Source: Colwellia sp. M166 (GTDB lineage: Bacteria > Pseudomonadota > Gammaproteobacteria > Enterobacterales > Alteromonadaceae). From it: a stretch of 64,000 nt of DNA. This document shows, piece by piece, positions 51,331-61,362 of the stretch. The position numbers and the translations under genes are program-made. How positions within the stretch are numbered: the first letter of the stretch is position 1; each line of letters opens with the position of its first letter. Under the pieces are notes generated by a model that was not told where the DNA came from, ran no database searches, and saw nothing but the letters and a program-made list of their open reading frames with translations. The DNA lies in contig NZ_CP040755.1 in the NCBI RefSeq assembly GCF_024585285.1, forward strand, positions 1-64,000. The letters run 5' to 3'.

Positions 51331-52112
51331 AATCTGATCTCAACTTTTTCATTTTTTAAGTGTTGTTTTAATTCATCCATGGCAATAATGCCTTTATGAA
51401 ATACGCTGGCAGCAAGTGCACCATCAACATCTGCCTGTTGAAAAACATCAACAAAGTGTGATATTTCACCGGCACCGCCAGAGGCGATTAATGGTAGGTT
51501 ACATAATTTTCGCACTTGGCTTAGTTGTTCAATATCATAGCCTTGCCGAACACCATCTTGATTCATACAGTTAAGCACAATTTCACCAGCGCCAAGTTTT
51601 TGCACTTCTTGGATCCAATCGAGTGTGCGCCATTTGGTTTTTTGTGTGCGGGTTTCATCACCGGTGAATTGATACACTTGATATTCACCTAAACCATTAT
51701 TCGCGTCTTTATTGAAAAAGCTATCAACGCCAACGACGATACATTGCTGACCAAAAACGTCAGCTAAACGTGATATTAAACTTGGATCTCTTAATGCTGG
51801 TGAGTTGATCGATATTTTATCGGCGCCCATCATTAAAATTTGTTTCGCATCAGCCTCGGTTTTTATACCACCGGCAACACAAAAAGGAATATCGATGACT
51901 TGCGCTATGCGACTTACCCAACTTTTATCGACCACGCGATCATCTGAGCTGGCGGTAATATCATAAAATACTAGTTCGTCAGCACCTGCCTCGGCGTATT
52001 TTTGCGCGAGTGGTACGATATCACCAATAATTTCATGGTTACGAAATTGTACGCCTTTAACTACCTTACCATCGCGAACATCAAGGCAAGGGATAATACG
52101 TTTGGCTAACAT
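51324..52112 (-). CDS. hisF: Imidazole glycerol phosphate synthase subunit HisF
   Basis: 262 residues, TIM barrel. The catalytic acids lie in [14 protein letters not shown] (Asp11) and VVGVDSFF (Asp130), and GGIKTEADA and [14 protein letters not shown] are the phosphate sites. It makes imidazole glycerol phosphate and AICAR with ammonia from HisH. Its ATG at 52112 has RBS AAAAGGAA. The 5' 100 bp is repeated twice directly upstream (see 52106-52350). It is therefore separated from hisA, whereas in related bacteria hisA and hisF overlap. Confidence 0.97.
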   Translation of the reverse strand: MLAKRIIPCLDVRDGKVVKGVQFRNHEIIGDIVPLAQKYAEAGADELVFYDITASSDDRVVDKSWVSRIAQVIDIPFCVAGGIKTEADAKQILMMGADKISINSPALRDPSLISRLADVFGQQCIVVGVDSFFNKDANNGLGEYQVYQFTGDETRTQKTKWRTLDWIQEVQKLGAGEIVLNCMNQDGVRQGYDIEQLSQVRKLCNLPLIASGGAGEISHFVDVFQQADVDGALAASVFHKGIIAMDELKQHLKNEKVEIRLC

Positions 52113-52231
52113 TGGAATAATTCCTTTTTCTCAAAGCAACGAAATTGAATAGCAATACCTATATCGACTACCTTACCATCGCGAACATCAAGGCAAGGTG
52201 CTATACCTTTAACTATGCGTTTGGCTAACAT
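52106..52231 (-). pseudogene. Duplicated 5' fragment of hisF, unit B (41-codon frame)
   Basis: The frame from ATG 52231 reads [20 protein letters not shown], then [21 protein letters not shown]: the first part is HisF residues 1-20 with four residues inserted, followed by a section with no match. It ends at 52106, inside the real hisF start region. A copy of the hisF RBS precedes it. Confidence 0.8.
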
Positions 52232-52350
52232 TGGAATAATTCCTTTTTCTCAAAGCAACGAAATTGAACAGCAATACCTATATCGACTACCTTACCATCG
52301 CGAACATTAAGGCAAGGTGCTATACCTTTAACTATGCGTTTGGCCAACAT
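52225..52350 (-). pseudogene. Duplicated 5' fragment of hisF, unit C (41-codon frame, overlaps hisA end)
   Basis: ATG 52350 lies inside the last codons of hisA (CWPNA). The frame has the same 41 codons as unit B with two substitutions (PCLNVRDG; GIAVQ). Units B and C are 119 bp apart, as are B and hisF. Together with hisF they make three tandem starts. This unit keeps the ancestral hisA/hisF overlap. Confidence 0.8.
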
Positions 52351-53069
52351 GCTATTGCCTCCTCTAAGGTAAATTTACCTTCTAATAGTGAGCGGCCAAG
52401 AATGACGCCGTCTACACCGGTAGGAATTAATGCTTTAATATCAGCTAGTGAGCCAATGCCACCTGACGCTTGCCATTTAATACAGGGGTATTGTTGGCAA
52501 AGCTCTCGGTACATTTCGACATTGCTGCCACTTAACGTACCATCTTTGCTGATGTCGGTACATAACACGTGGATCAAGCCTGCGGCAATGTAATCATCTA
52601 ATAAGCTTTCCAAATTAACGCCACTGTCTTTTATCCAACCGTGGGTGGGGAGTGTTTTATTACCAGAGGCATCAATTTTCACATCCAGTGCCAAGACAAT
52701 ACGTTCACCGCCAAATTCTGTTAGCCATTGTTGCACGAGTGTCGGTTCTTTGATGGCAAGCGAGCCAATAACAATACGATCAGCGCCTAAAGCAAGTAGC
52801 TGCTCTACGTCGGCTTTACAACGTACGCCGCCGCCTACTTGAATGATCATGCTATCGTGTTTAACTAATGTTTTAAGTAAGTCTAATTGGCGCTTCGTGC
52901 TGTCTTTTGCACCATCTAAGTCGACAAAGTGCATTACCGTAGCACCCGCTTTAGCATATGCGTCTTGTCGCTCTTTTGCCGTATATTGATAATGGGTCTT
53001 TTGCTGGTAATCACCTTGAAATAATCGTACGACTTCGCCGTCAATTAAGTCAATTGCTGGGATCATCAT
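52332..53069 (-). CDS. hisA: Phosphoribosylformimino-AICAR-phosphate isomerase
   Basis: 245 residues, TIM barrel with IPAIDLIDGEVVRLFQGDYQ (Asp8), VGGGVRCKADVEQLL, GADRIVIGSLAIK, LCTDISKDGTLSGSNVEMYR and QASGGIGSLADIKALI. It isomerises ProFAR to PRFAR. The end (IACWPNA) is formed by the start region of hisF unit C, in the manner of the usual hisA-hisF overlap. Stop at 52332; hisH lies 3 bp upstream. Confidence 0.97.
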   Translation of the reverse strand: MMIPAIDLIDGEVVRLFQGDYQQKTHYQYTAKERQDAYAKAGATVMHFVDLDGAKDSTKRQLDLLKTLVKHDSMIIQVGGGVRCKADVEQLLALGADRIVIGSLAIKEPTLVQQWLTEFGGERIVLALDVKIDASGNKTLPTHGWIKDSGVNLESLLDDYIAAGLIHVLCTDISKDGTLSGSNVEMYRELCQQYPCIKWQASGGIGSLADIKALIPTGVDGVILGRSLLEGKFTLEEAIACWPNA

Positions 53070-53072
53070 GAT

Positions 53073-53693
53073 TTACATCTCCAAAAAATTTTTAATAATT
53101 TTACTGCCAAGGCTACTCGAACGCTCAGGGTGAAATTGACAACCAATAAAGTTGTCTTTAGCAATGGCGGCAGAAAACTCACTGCCATATTGACAACGCG
53201 CGACAGTATATTCAGAAATCGGCGCGGCAAAGCTATGCACGAAATAAAAATAGTCTTCAGGGTTAATGCCGGCAAATATTGGATGTTTGCTGACCTGCGT
53301 TAAGGTATTCCAGCCCATATGTGGCATACGTAAACCTTTCGCATCAAGCGGGCGTATGTCGGTGGGGATCAGCGCTAAACATGGTACAACATCATCCGTT
53401 TTTGCACCTTCAACAGAAGAGCGTGCCATTAACTGCATACCTAAACAAAAACCCAGTACAGGTTGAGTAAGCTGCTGTAGGGCCGTTACTAGGCCTTTAG
53501 CTTTTATATTCTCCATGGCATGGCGAGCACTGCCGACACCGGGAAGAATGACTTTATCAGCGCTTTTGATGGTGTTGATATCATCAGAAATAGTAATGGC
53601 AAAACCTAAACGCTCGACGGCAAACTTTACCGACGCTAAGTTTGCACAGCCCGTATCAACAATAACAAAGTTAGCTGGCTTGTTTTCGCTCAT
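53073..53693 (-). CDS. hisH: Imidazole glycerol phosphate synthase glutaminase subunit HisH
   Basis: The class-I glutaminase subunit, 206 residues from the ATG at 53693 (an open frame extends 11 codons further, overlapping hisB, but MSENKPANFVIVDTGCANLA is the natural start). Nucleophile in GFCLGMQLM, His/Glu in CQFHPERSSSLGSKI, oxyanion-strand PGVGSA. It supplies ammonia to HisF. One nucleotide separates it from hisB. Confidence 0.95.
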   Translation of the reverse strand: MSENKPANFVIVDTGCANLASVKFAVERLGFAITISDDINTIKSADKVILPGVGSARHAMENIKAKGLVTALQQLTQPVLGFCLGMQLMARSSVEGAKTDDVVPCLALIPTDIRPLDAKGLRMPHMGWNTLTQVSKHPIFAGINPEDYFYFVHSFAAPISEYTVARCQYGSEFSAAIAKDNFIGCQFHPERSSSLGSKIIKNFLEM

Positions 53694-53694
53694 C

Positions 53695-54765
53695 TTACAA
53701 ACATCCCTTAGTACTCGGTAAATCATCGCCTGATACGGTTATTGCTTGACGCAAAGCACGGCCAAAGACTTTAAAGAGGCTTTCAACTTGGTGGTGACAA
53801 TTACCTTCAGTGGTCGAAAGGTGTAGAGTGATGGCCATTGAATCGGCTAATGAGCGGAAAAAGTGCGAAACCATTTGTGTCGACATTTGCCCAACTCTAT
53901 TATCGGTAAACTTGGCATCAAACTCTAACCAAGGACGGCCAGAAAGATCAATTGAACATTCGGCTCGACATTCGTCCATCGGTAAAACAAAACCAAAACG
54001 ACCGATACCACGCTTGTCACCTAAGGCTTGTTTAAGTGCTTGACCTAACGCTAAGGCGGTATCTTCAACACTGTGGTGTTCATCAATATGATAATCGCCA
54101 TCAACCTTAACTTGCATACTAAAACCGCCATGAGCCGCTATTTGTTCTAGCATGTGATCAAAAAATCCTAAGCCGGTTTTGATGCTAATGTCACCGACTT
54201 TATCTAAGTTAATCGCGACATTAATATCGGTTTCTTTAGTGGTTCGCGTTACTTGTGATGTGCGTGATTGCGTCAATAATTGCTCGGCAATATCGTTCCA
54301 ATTAAGCGATTCTCTGTTATATTTTAGGCTTTTTATGCCCATATTGGCGGCAAGTTGAATATCGGTTTCACGATCACCAATGACATAAGAGTTGGCAAAA
54401 TTAACTTTACCGTGTTGCAAATAGTCACTGACTAAACCTAATTTAGGTTTACGGCAGCTACAATTATCGGCTTCAAAGTGTGGGCAAAGTAGTACGTCAT
54501 CAAAACTAATACCTTGTGAGGCAAACATTGCCATCATTTTATCATGTGGTAAGTCAAAATCGCTTTTTGGATAACTACTGGTACCTAAACCGTCTTGGTT
54601 TGATACCATGACTAAGCGATAACCTTTTTTTTGTAAAGCAATCAAGACAGGAATAACGTTAGGTTCGAAAACTAACTTTGCTAAACTGTCGACTTGTTTG
54701 TCGCTGACAGGCTCTTCAATTAACGTACCGTCACGGTCGATAAATAAAATATTTTCTTGGCTCAT
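53695..54765 (-). CDS. hisB: Bifunctional histidinol-phosphatase / imidazoleglycerol-phosphate dehydratase
   Basis: 356 residues. The N-terminal HAD phosphatase (about 1-165) has [18 protein letters not shown] and a zinc loop [15 protein letters not shown]. The C-terminal dehydratase (about 170-356) has [34 protein letters not shown] and the metal motif [10 protein letters not shown]. It performs two steps of histidine synthesis, the dehydratase one and the histidinol phosphate one. One base separates it from hisC. Confidence 0.97.
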   Translation of the reverse strand: MSQENILFIDRDGTLIEEPVSDKQVDSLAKLVFEPNVIPVLIALQKKGYRLVMVSNQDGLGTSSYPKSDFDLPHDKMMAMFASQGISFDDVLLCPHFEADNCSCRKPKLGLVSDYLQHGKVNFANSYVIGDRETDIQLAANMGIKSLKYNRESLNWNDIAEQLLTQSRTSQVTRTTKETDINVAINLDKVGDISIKTGLGFFDHMLEQIAAHGGFSMQVKVDGDYHIDEHHSVEDTALALGQALKQALGDKRGIGRFGFVLPMDECRAECSIDLSGRPWLEFDAKFTDNRVGQMSTQMVSHFFRSLADSMAITLHLSTTEGNCHHQVESLFKVFGRALRQAITVSGDDLPSTKGCL

Positions 54766-54766
54766 A

Positions 54767-55915
54767 TTAATTCTCTTTTGCCGCCGTTTGGGCTGTTGTG
54801 GTGATAACGTTGTCGGTAGTCAATTTGTCGTTAAAGCTATTGATAATAGTTTGTTTTAATAAGCTAAGCTCGTGTTCGCTACCAATACTTATGCGTAAAC
54901 AATCAGTTAAATTTTGCTGTTTTGATTGATCGCGAATTAAAATGCCTTGTCGCGCTAAACTCTCGAAAATAAAGTTTTTAATTGTCTCATTTTGACAGCG
55001 AAATAAAACGAAATTAGCATCGCTGTTAAATACTTGGCTGCACCAACTTTGTTGCGCTAACCAATCAGCAAGTTGTACACGCAGCATATTGGTTTCTTGC
55101 ACACGAACATTCATTTGTTCTAGACCTGATGGCGCTAATGCTGTGCTAGCAATATCAGCGACCGGCGCTGAAATTGGATAAGGTGCAATCACTTTACTGA
55201 GCATAGCGATAATATCGGTATTGGCAAGCGTAAAGCCACAGCGTAAGCCCGCTAAAGCAAAGGCTTTTGAAAGTGTTCTTAGAATCACTAAATGCGGATA
55301 TTTTTTTAACCAACTTGCAACAGATTGTTCAGGGCTAAATTCGATATAGGCTTCGTCCACCACAACAATGGCTGACTCAGCAAATAACTCAAGTGCGGTT
55401 TGAATTTCGTCTTGCGATAATAAATTGCCGGTTGGATTACCAGGTGAGCATAAAAATACCACCTTTGCCTGACCTACTTGTGCTTTTAAACCTGCTAAGT
55501 CCAGTGCTAGCTCTTTGGTTAATGGTACTTTGATAATATCTGCGCCGTGATTTTCGGCGCTGATGGCATACATGCCATAGGTCGGCGGGCAAATTAACAC
55601 GCTATCTTGATAGGCTTGACAAAACGTTCTGATGATCAGCTCTATACCTTCATCGGCGCCACGAGTAGCCAAGATGTTTTCTGCTGATAGGCGACAATAT
55701 TGACGGTACGCATTGATCAAGTTTTCAGGTTGAAAGTCAGGATAACGATTAATGCTATCACTATTAACTTGGTAATGACCGGGGCCCGATGCTTCATTGG
55801 CGTTTAACCAAATTTTGCCTTGCATATCACCACTGCTAGCAAACAGCCGGCGTGCTGATTGATAAGGCACCATCGCGATTAGCTCTTTACGAGCGAGTTT
55901 ATTTGCAATGCTCAT
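54767..55915 (-). CDS. hisC: Histidinol-phosphate aminotransferase
   Basis: 382 residues, PLP fold-type [21 protein letters not shown] near the N-terminus, [25 protein letters not shown], and the PLP-lysine region [20 protein letters not shown]. The C-terminal tail ([16 protein letters not shown]) is longer than in E. coli. It transfers an amino group to imidazole acetol phosphate. It abuts hisD (no gap). Confidence 0.96.
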   Translation of the reverse strand: MSIANKLARKELIAMVPYQSARRLFASSGDMQGKIWLNANEASGPGHYQVNSDSINRYPDFQPENLINAYRQYCRLSAENILATRGADEGIELIIRTFCQAYQDSVLICPPTYGMYAISAENHGADIIKVPLTKELALDLAGLKAQVGQAKVVFLCSPGNPTGNLLSQDEIQTALELFAESAIVVVDEAYIEFSPEQSVASWLKKYPHLVILRTLSKAFALAGLRCGFTLANTDIIAMLSKVIAPYPISAPVADIASTALAPSGLEQMNVRVQETNMLRVQLADWLAQQSWCSQVFNSDANFVLFRCQNETIKNFIFESLARQGILIRDQSKQQNLTDCLRISIGSEHELSLLKQTIINSFNDKLTTDNVITTTAQTAAKEN

Positions 55916-57268
55916 TTATGCCTCCAAGCTTTGTTCTAGTGTACTATTTTGACCAGTCGAGTCAGCTTCTAAACGAATAGTAACGGCGCGCTTGTGACCG
56001 TCTAAACCTTCGGCATCGGTGAGTTCACAAATACATTGTGCTAAATTACTCAGGCCTTCGCGGCTAATTTCTTGTACGGTAAAACGTCTGGAAAAATCAG
56101 CTAACGATAAACTACTAATGACCTTTGAATAACCATAGGTAGGTAGTACATGATTAGTACCACTAGCATAGTCTCCTGCTGATTCTGGTGTGTAAGCGCC
56201 AACAAAAATTGAACCCGCATTGCGCAATTCCGCTAATAACTGTTGAGCGTTTTCGGTTTGAATAATTAAGTGTTCAGGGCCATATTCATTTGATACTTCA
56301 ACAGCTTGCGCTAAGTCTTGGGTTAATATCAAACGACTTTGTTGTAATGCTTGTTCAGCTATATTGGCTCTGGATAGTTCAGCTAATTGGCTAACTAATG
56401 CGGATTGTACTTTTTCAATTAAGATTTTACTGTCAGATAGCAGTATTACTTGGCTATCGGGGCCGTGCTCAGCCTGTGATAATAAATCAGCGGCAATAAA
56501 ATCGGCATTGGCTTTGGCGTCGGCAATAACCAGTACTTCTGAAGGGCCTGCTGGCATATCAATAGCAAAACCATTTACTTGTTGTGAAAGCTGTTTTTTA
56601 GCCTCGGTAACATATTTATTACCTGGACCAAAAATTTTGTTAACCGCAGCAATAGTTTCTGTACCGAATGCCAATGCTGCGCACGCTTGAGCGCCACCAA
56701 CACTGTATATTTCATCTATTTGGCATAACGATGCCGCAACCAATATTTCGTCTGCTAGTTGGCCATTTTTATCTGGCGGGCAAACTAAGACTTTGCGAGG
56801 GCATTCTGCTAGTTGTGCCGGCACGCCTAACATCAATACGGTTGAAGGTAGCGGGGCACTGCCGGCCGGAATGTATAAGCCAACGCTAGCGATAGCTTCC
56901 GTTTTTAATGTGCACACCACACCAGGGGTTGTTTCTACCCGAATATCTGCAGTTATTTGGGCTTGGTGAAAACGTTTGATATTGCCATAAGCAGTTTCGA
57001 TGGCGTTTAGTCTAGCAGCGGTTAATCTGCTTTTTGCTGCCTTGACTTGTGCAGAGCTCACTCGCAAGGTCGTCAGTTTTACGCCATCAAACTTCTCAGT
57101 TAAATCAAATAAAGCTTTATCGCCGTTTTCTCTGACATTGCTTAAAATGTTTTCTACTTGTTGTGATAACAAACCGCTTTCTGCGATGGCAGGGCGGGAT
57201 AAGGCTAATTTACGCTCGGTATCTGACAAGTTTAGCCAATTGATTATTTCGTTTTTCATAACATTCAA
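55916..57268 (-). CDS. hisD: Histidinol dehydrogenase
   Basis: 450 residues, slightly longer than E. coli HisD (434). It includes VGLYIPAGSAPLPSTVLMLG, IFGPGNKYVTEAKKQLS, the signature DMPAGPSEVLVIAD, LLSQAEHGPDSQVILLSD with zinc and active-site residues, and ASGTNHVLPTYGYSKV. Zinc-dependent; it oxidises histidinol to histidine in two NAD steps. The 3' tail (LEADSTGQNSTLEQSLEA) is variable. Confidence 0.97.
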   Translation of the reverse strand: MNVMKNEIINWLNLSDTERKLALSRPAIAESGLLSQQVENILSNVRENGDKALFDLTEKFDGVKLTTLRVSSAQVKAAKSRLTAARLNAIETAYGNIKRFHQAQITADIRVETTPGVVCTLKTEAIASVGLYIPAGSAPLPSTVLMLGVPAQLAECPRKVLVCPPDKNGQLADEILVAASLCQIDEIYSVGGAQACAALAFGTETIAAVNKIFGPGNKYVTEAKKQLSQQVNGFAIDMPAGPSEVLVIADAKANADFIAADLLSQAEHGPDSQVILLSDSKILIEKVQSALVSQLAELSRANIAEQALQQSRLILTQDLAQAVEVSNEYGPEHLIIQTENAQQLLAELRNAGSIFVGAYTPESAGDYASGTNHVLPTYGYSKVISSLSLADFSRRFTVQEISREGLSNLAQCICELTDAEGLDGHKRAVTIRLEADSTGQNSTLEQSLEA

Positions 57269-57347
57269 CTTTTAATAATTTACCCTAGAAAGATAATGTG
57301 TTTTAAGCCAATTAGTGCTTAGCACTTATTGGCCATAACGCTATTAT

Positions 57348-58247
57348 CTAGCCCATCATTTTTTCTATTGGCATCACTAGAATAGAGTTACAACCTAAGG
57401 CATTAAGTTGTTCCATGGTTTCCCAGAAAAAAGTTTCGGTGGCAACAACATGTACAGCAACGAGGTCATCACGGCCAGCCAAAGGCAAAATGGTTGGCGT
57501 TTCTTTACCAGGCATTAAGGCGCTTACCTGCGCTATTTTATCTTTTGGTGCGTGCAGCATAATGTATTTGCTTTCTTTTGCTTTCATCACGCCTTGAATA
57601 CGAGGTAATAAGGTATCAAGAATACTTTGTTTTTCAGGCGCTAATGCATCAGCTGTTTGAATTAATGACGCTTTTGAGCGGAAAATTTCTTCCACTTCAA
57701 CTAAGCCGTTCGCTTCGAGTGTTGCCCCCGTTGACACTAAGTCACAAATACCATCAGATAAACCGACCCGTGGTGCGACTTCAACAGAGCCTTTTAATAA
57801 GCAAAACTCAACCTTGATACCATTCTCTTTGGCATAACGATTAAGTAATTGTGGGTAGGTTGTGGCAAACCTTAGGCCATTTAAGCTTTTAATACCTTGA
57901 TAATCAAAACCTTCTGGCATGGCGATTGATAAACGACAGTCACCAAAATTTAAGCCTGAGGTACGAATGTATTGTGATTTTTGCCCCATTAACGCGCGCT
58001 CTAATGCCGTTTCTTCAAGCGTATTGTCGCCGACAATGCCTAAGTCGCAGACGCCATCCATAACAAGTCCTGGAATATCGCTACTACGTACGCGCATAAT
58101 ATCGATTGGCATATTAGTCACATGTGCCAACAAACGGCGATCCGAAACATTGAGTTTAAGGCCACAGCGTTTCAATAGTGCTTGTGTGTCGTCGCTTAAA
58201 CGACCAGATTTTTGCATTGCAATTCTTAAGCGTGGTTCAGTTGTCAT
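57348..58247 (-). CDS. hisG: ATP phosphoribosyltransferase
   Basis: 299 residues, the long form of HisG with the C-terminal regulatory domain, the same length as the E. coli enzyme. [32 protein letters not shown], and [20 protein letters not shown] are typical. It commits ATP and PRPP to histidine synthesis. First structural gene, about 215 bp after the leader peptide. Confidence 0.97.
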   Translation of the reverse strand: MTTEPRLRIAMQKSGRLSDDTQALLKRCGLKLNVSDRRLLAHVTNMPIDIMRVRSSDIPGLVMDGVCDLGIVGDNTLEETALERALMGQKSQYIRTSGLNFGDCRLSIAMPEGFDYQGIKSLNGLRFATTYPQLLNRYAKENGIKVEFCLLKGSVEVAPRVGLSDGICDLVSTGATLEANGLVEVEEIFRSKASLIQTADALAPEKQSILDTLLPRIQGVMKAKESKYIMLHAPKDKIAQVSALMPGKETPTILPLAGRDDLVAVHVVATETFFWETMEQLNALGCNSILVMPIEKMMG

Positions 58248-58360
58248 GGTGTTTTCCTATTAAATTTTAAATATTTTGTCCTGTTAAATCGCGCTTTTAT
58301 GTGGCTAAAACTGCTGAAAAAATATCATGTATATACAATTTCAAGGTCATAAAAATGCGA

Positions 58361-58395
58361 AAACCCCCGAGAGAGATGAACTCTTTCGGGGGTTT
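58361..58395 (-). terminator. his attenuator (terminator hairpin)
   Basis: AAACCCCCGAAAGAG / CTCTCTCGGGGGTTT (minus strand), about 15 bp with one G-T type mismatch and a 5-nt loop, followed by TTTTCGCATTTTT. It lies between the leader peptide and hisG, as expected for attenuation. Confidence 0.88.
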
Positions 58396-58463
58396 AGACA
58401 TTAATTTTATTTATCTTACACCGCTGAAAGGTTCATAGCCCCTCAGCGAATAAACCTGAGCAG

Positions 58464-58514
58464 CTAATCCGTATGATGGTGATGAAGATGAATAGCAATC
58501 AAGTTTAAAGTCAT
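58464..58514 (-). CDS. hisL: his operon leader peptide HisL
   Basis: 16 residues, MTLNLIAIHLHHHHTD, five His with one Leu between, ending TD as E. coli HisL ends PD. Start ATG 58514, stop 58464. Ribosome stalling at the His codons under histidine shortage would favour antitermination and expression of hisGDCBHAFIE. It is too short for normal gene calling. Confidence 0.87.
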   Translation of the reverse strand: MTLNLIAIHLHHHHTD

Positions 58515-58833
58515 GTGTTGTTTACTCTATTAGTATTTGGTGTAAGTTATGGAGTTACTACTTTTTATTGTTTAGCAAAGCTAGCAAGATTTTTAAAGTA
58601 GTTACTTTAATTTGGCTTTTACATTACGTGGATTTTTCTGTCAGGGCAAGTGTTTAATTTTAACTCGATATTATATTTTGAACTAAGTTAGTATTATTTT
58701 TATCTAAGCAGAGGTAATGTTAGTAGGTTAAAGTTTGAGCTATTAATGCCGATAACCATGTTGTAACTGTATTTGACATTTATTTGATTTTGATAACCGT
58801 ATTATTTATAACCTTATTAAGAGGGAGGTCGCA
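58515..58833. other. Intergenic region between his leader and the next + strand gene
   Basis: About 320 bp, AT-rich, no gene on either strand. It must carry the divergent promoters of the his operon and of the gene at 58834. Confidence 0.4.
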
Positions 58834-59172
58834 ATGGATATTTTTACTACCGCATTGACACGCGTTGTACCTGTGCCGATTAAACCTGCGGATTTAAAAG
58901 TTAAAGCACCAGAAAAAACATCACCAACCAATGATGTGTCTGATGACATTGAAGGATTTGAAGATCCTGCTTTATATTTTAATAAACCTGTCGCTAAAAA
59001 AACACCTAACAAAGAGAAAGAGAAAAACAAAGACCATGATACGCCAGAAGTTATCAAAGCTTCTAAGGTACCTGAAGATAATACCGGTCAACATATTGAT
59101 GTCTTTGAAGACAGTGAAAGCTCACCATTGGAAGAAAAAGATGGTAAACCCCATTTAGATCTTTTTGTCTAA
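58834..59172 (+). CDS. Acidic, lysine-rich hypothetical protein with repeated D-x-F-E-D-type motifs
   Basis: 112 residues, no membrane segment or signal peptide, strongly charged and low in predicted structure. It contains DIEGFEDPALYFNK (about 38-51), HIDVFEDSE (about 87-95) and the terminal HLDLFV, three short related motifs spaced along the chain. A strong RBS (GAGGGAGG) precedes ATG 58834. I do not recognise a family; a peptide-motif protein of Colwellia-like bacteria is possible. It is upstream of yoaA. Confidence 0.6.
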   Translation: MDIFTTALTRVVPVPIKPADLKVKAPEKTSPTNDVSDDIEGFEDPALYFNKPVAKKTPNKEKEKNKDHDTPEVIKASKVPEDNTGQHIDVFEDSESSPLEEKDGKPHLDLFV

Positions 59173-59277
59173 ATTCGAGATATAGTATGGTCGTTAAAGG
59201 TTTATTTATTGTATTTTTATTCTTTGTAAACGCGCATCTTGAAGTCATATGGGTATATAATAAGCGCAAATTTATCA

Positions 59278-61233
59278 ATGTTATATCTCATGAGTGCTGT
59301 AGAACATGCATTTTCCCATCAAGGTGCTTTAGCTAAAGCGATCAAGGGTTTTTCTCCACGCCAAGCTCAGCTTGATATGGCACTTGAGGTGGCTAATGCT
59401 ATCGAGAAAAAAACTTCGCTTGTTGTTGAGGCGGGTACGGGAACCGGTAAAACCTTTGCCTATTTAATCCCAGCACTGTTAGCGAATAAAGCTCATGCTG
59501 AAAATGATCAGGGTCAGAAAAAAATCATTGTTTCTACCGGAACCAAGAATCTGCAAGAACAACTGTTTCATAAAGATCTGCCATTAATTCGTCAAGCATT
59601 GGCTAGCAATGCTCAAATTGCCTTGTTAAAAGGACGAGCGAACTATCTTTGCTTATATCGTTTAGAGCAATATCAACAATCACGAGGCCAGCTTGATGCC
59701 GAAACGTTAGCTGATTTTGTCAAAGTGCGAACTTGGGCAAATGGTACACACAGTGGCGATATTGGTGAGGTGGTTAATGTTAATGAAGGCTCAGCTGTTT
59801 TTCCTTTTGTCACCAGTACTGTTGATAATTGCCTAGCTAAAGATTGTCCTAATATTGATGACTGCTATTTAATAAAAGCGCGAGAAAAAGCCATTGCTGC
59901 AGACTTAGTCGTGGTGAATCATCATTTGTTTTTTGCTGACATGGCGTTAAAAGATACTGGCTTTGGTGAGCTCATTCCGAAAGCTGATGTGATGATTTTT
60001 GATGAAGCACATCAAATTGCTGATATAGCCAGTGAATATTTTGGAGAGGCGTTTTCTACTCGCCAGTTACTTGACCTTAGTAGTGATGTTTTACAGGTAT
60101 ATCGCAGTGAACTAACTGACGTAAAACAATTAGGTAAGGCAGCAGAAAAGCTGTTAAAAACCAGTCAAGAATTTCGCTTGCTATTTAACTACGACCCCGA
60201 GCGAGGTAATTGGCGTGAAAAGCATAAGCTGCAACGATTTTCTCATGCCTTTAGCTTATTAAAAACCGATTTAGACTTTCTTTATCAAGTGATAAAACTT
60301 TGTCTTTCGCGTAATGAAGCCATTGATAATTGTTTTGATAGGGCAGTAAACTTATTAGCACAATATGATGTCATGGCGAATGTTGACGCCATGGGCATGA
60401 GCTTCTGGTATGAAACCACAGCACGGCATGTGGTTTTGCATAAAACGCCTTTGTCGGTCGCAGATAAGTTCGGCAATTATGTTAAAGACTCTGGTGCTGG
60501 CTGGATATTCACTTCAGCAACATTGGCTGTTGATGGCGAATTTAAGCACTTCTCTCGTCACTTAGGTATTGAACACTCAGCTAGTTTATTACTTGATAGC
60601 CCATTTGACTATGCTAAGCAATCGCAATTAATTATTCCGCGTTATCTTCCTGCAGCAAATGACCAAAACCGCGCGAAAGCATTAAGCGAACTTGCTATAC
60701 CATTAATAGAGGCCAGTAAAGGCGCTTGCTTTATGCTATTTACCAGTTACCGCGTTATGCATCAAGTTGCCGAGTTATTGGCTGATAATATTGATAATTT
60801 ATTGTTGGTACAAGGACAAATGGGCAAGCGAAAGTTATTAGCAGAGTTTGTTGCGCAAAGCAGTGCCGTGCTACTGGCAACGGCCAGCTTTTGGGAAGGT
60901 GTTGATGTGCGGGGTGATAAATTAACCTGTGTGATCATCGATAAATTACCGTTTGCATCACCTGATGACCCTTTACTGCAAGCTCGTAGTGAAGATGTCA
61001 AAAGACAAGGTAAAGACCCGTTTGTGCAGATCCAATTGCCACAAGCGGTTATCGCATTAAAGCAAGGAGTAGGGCGCTTAATTCGTGATGTAAATGACAA
61101 AGGTATATTAGTTATCTGTGATGATAGACTGGTAAATCGCCCGTATGGGCAAGTATTTTTAAAAAGTTTGCCTGATATGAAGCGAAGCCGAAATATTAAT
61201 CAGGCTGCTGACTTTTTATCGCAACTGACATAA
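59278..61233 (+). CDS. yoaA: ATP-dependent DNA helicase YoaA (DinG/XPD family)
   Basis: Superfamily-2 helicase with a 4Fe-4S cluster, about 651 residues from ATG 59278 (an upstream TTG at 59239 is less likely; ATG 59290 is another option). Walker A EAGTGTGKTFAYLIPALL, cluster cysteines in RANYLCLYRLEQ and NCLAKDCPNIDDCYLIKAR, DEAH box (MIFDEAHQIADIAS), LTCVIIDKLPFASPDDP, and the arginine motif QGVGRLIRDVNDKG. In E. coli YoaA acts in DNA repair with HolC. tsaB follows, as in many gammaproteobacteria. Confidence 0.95.
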   Translation: MLYLMSAVEHAFSHQGALAKAIKGFSPRQAQLDMALEVANAIEKKTSLVVEAGTGTGKTFAYLIPALLANKAHAENDQGQKKIIVSTGTKNLQEQLFHKDLPLIRQALASNAQIALLKGRANYLCLYRLEQYQQSRGQLDAETLADFVKVRTWANGTHSGDIGEVVNVNEGSAVFPFVTSTVDNCLAKDCPNIDDCYLIKAREKAIAADLVVVNHHLFFADMALKDTGFGELIPKADVMIFDEAHQIADIASEYFGEAFSTRQLLDLSSDVLQVYRSELTDVKQLGKAAEKLLKTSQEFRLLFNYDPERGNWREKHKLQRFSHAFSLLKTDLDFLYQVIKLCLSRNEAIDNCFDRAVNLLAQYDVMANVDAMGMSFWYETTARHVVLHKTPLSVADKFGNYVKDSGAGWIFTSATLAVDGEFKHFSRHLGIEHSASLLLDSPFDYAKQSQLIIPRYLPAANDQNRAKALSELAIPLIEASKGACFMLFTSYRVMHQVAELLADNIDNLLLVQGQMGKRKLLAEFVAQSSAVLLATASFWEGVDVRGDKLTCVIIDKLPFASPDDPLLQARSEDVKRQGKDPFVQIQLPQAVIALKQGVGRLIRDVNDKGILVICDDRLVNRPYGQVFLKSLPDMKRSRNINQAADFLSQLT

Positions 61234-61362
61234 AACAGCTATTGAGGCAAAATACTGCAAAAAATAAAGTCAGGTTTAATCGTAAAGATTGCTCATGCAA
61301 TCGATAAAATAATGATAAACTCGGCCAATTAACAGCAATTTTATTTTAAAAAGGTTTTTGAC

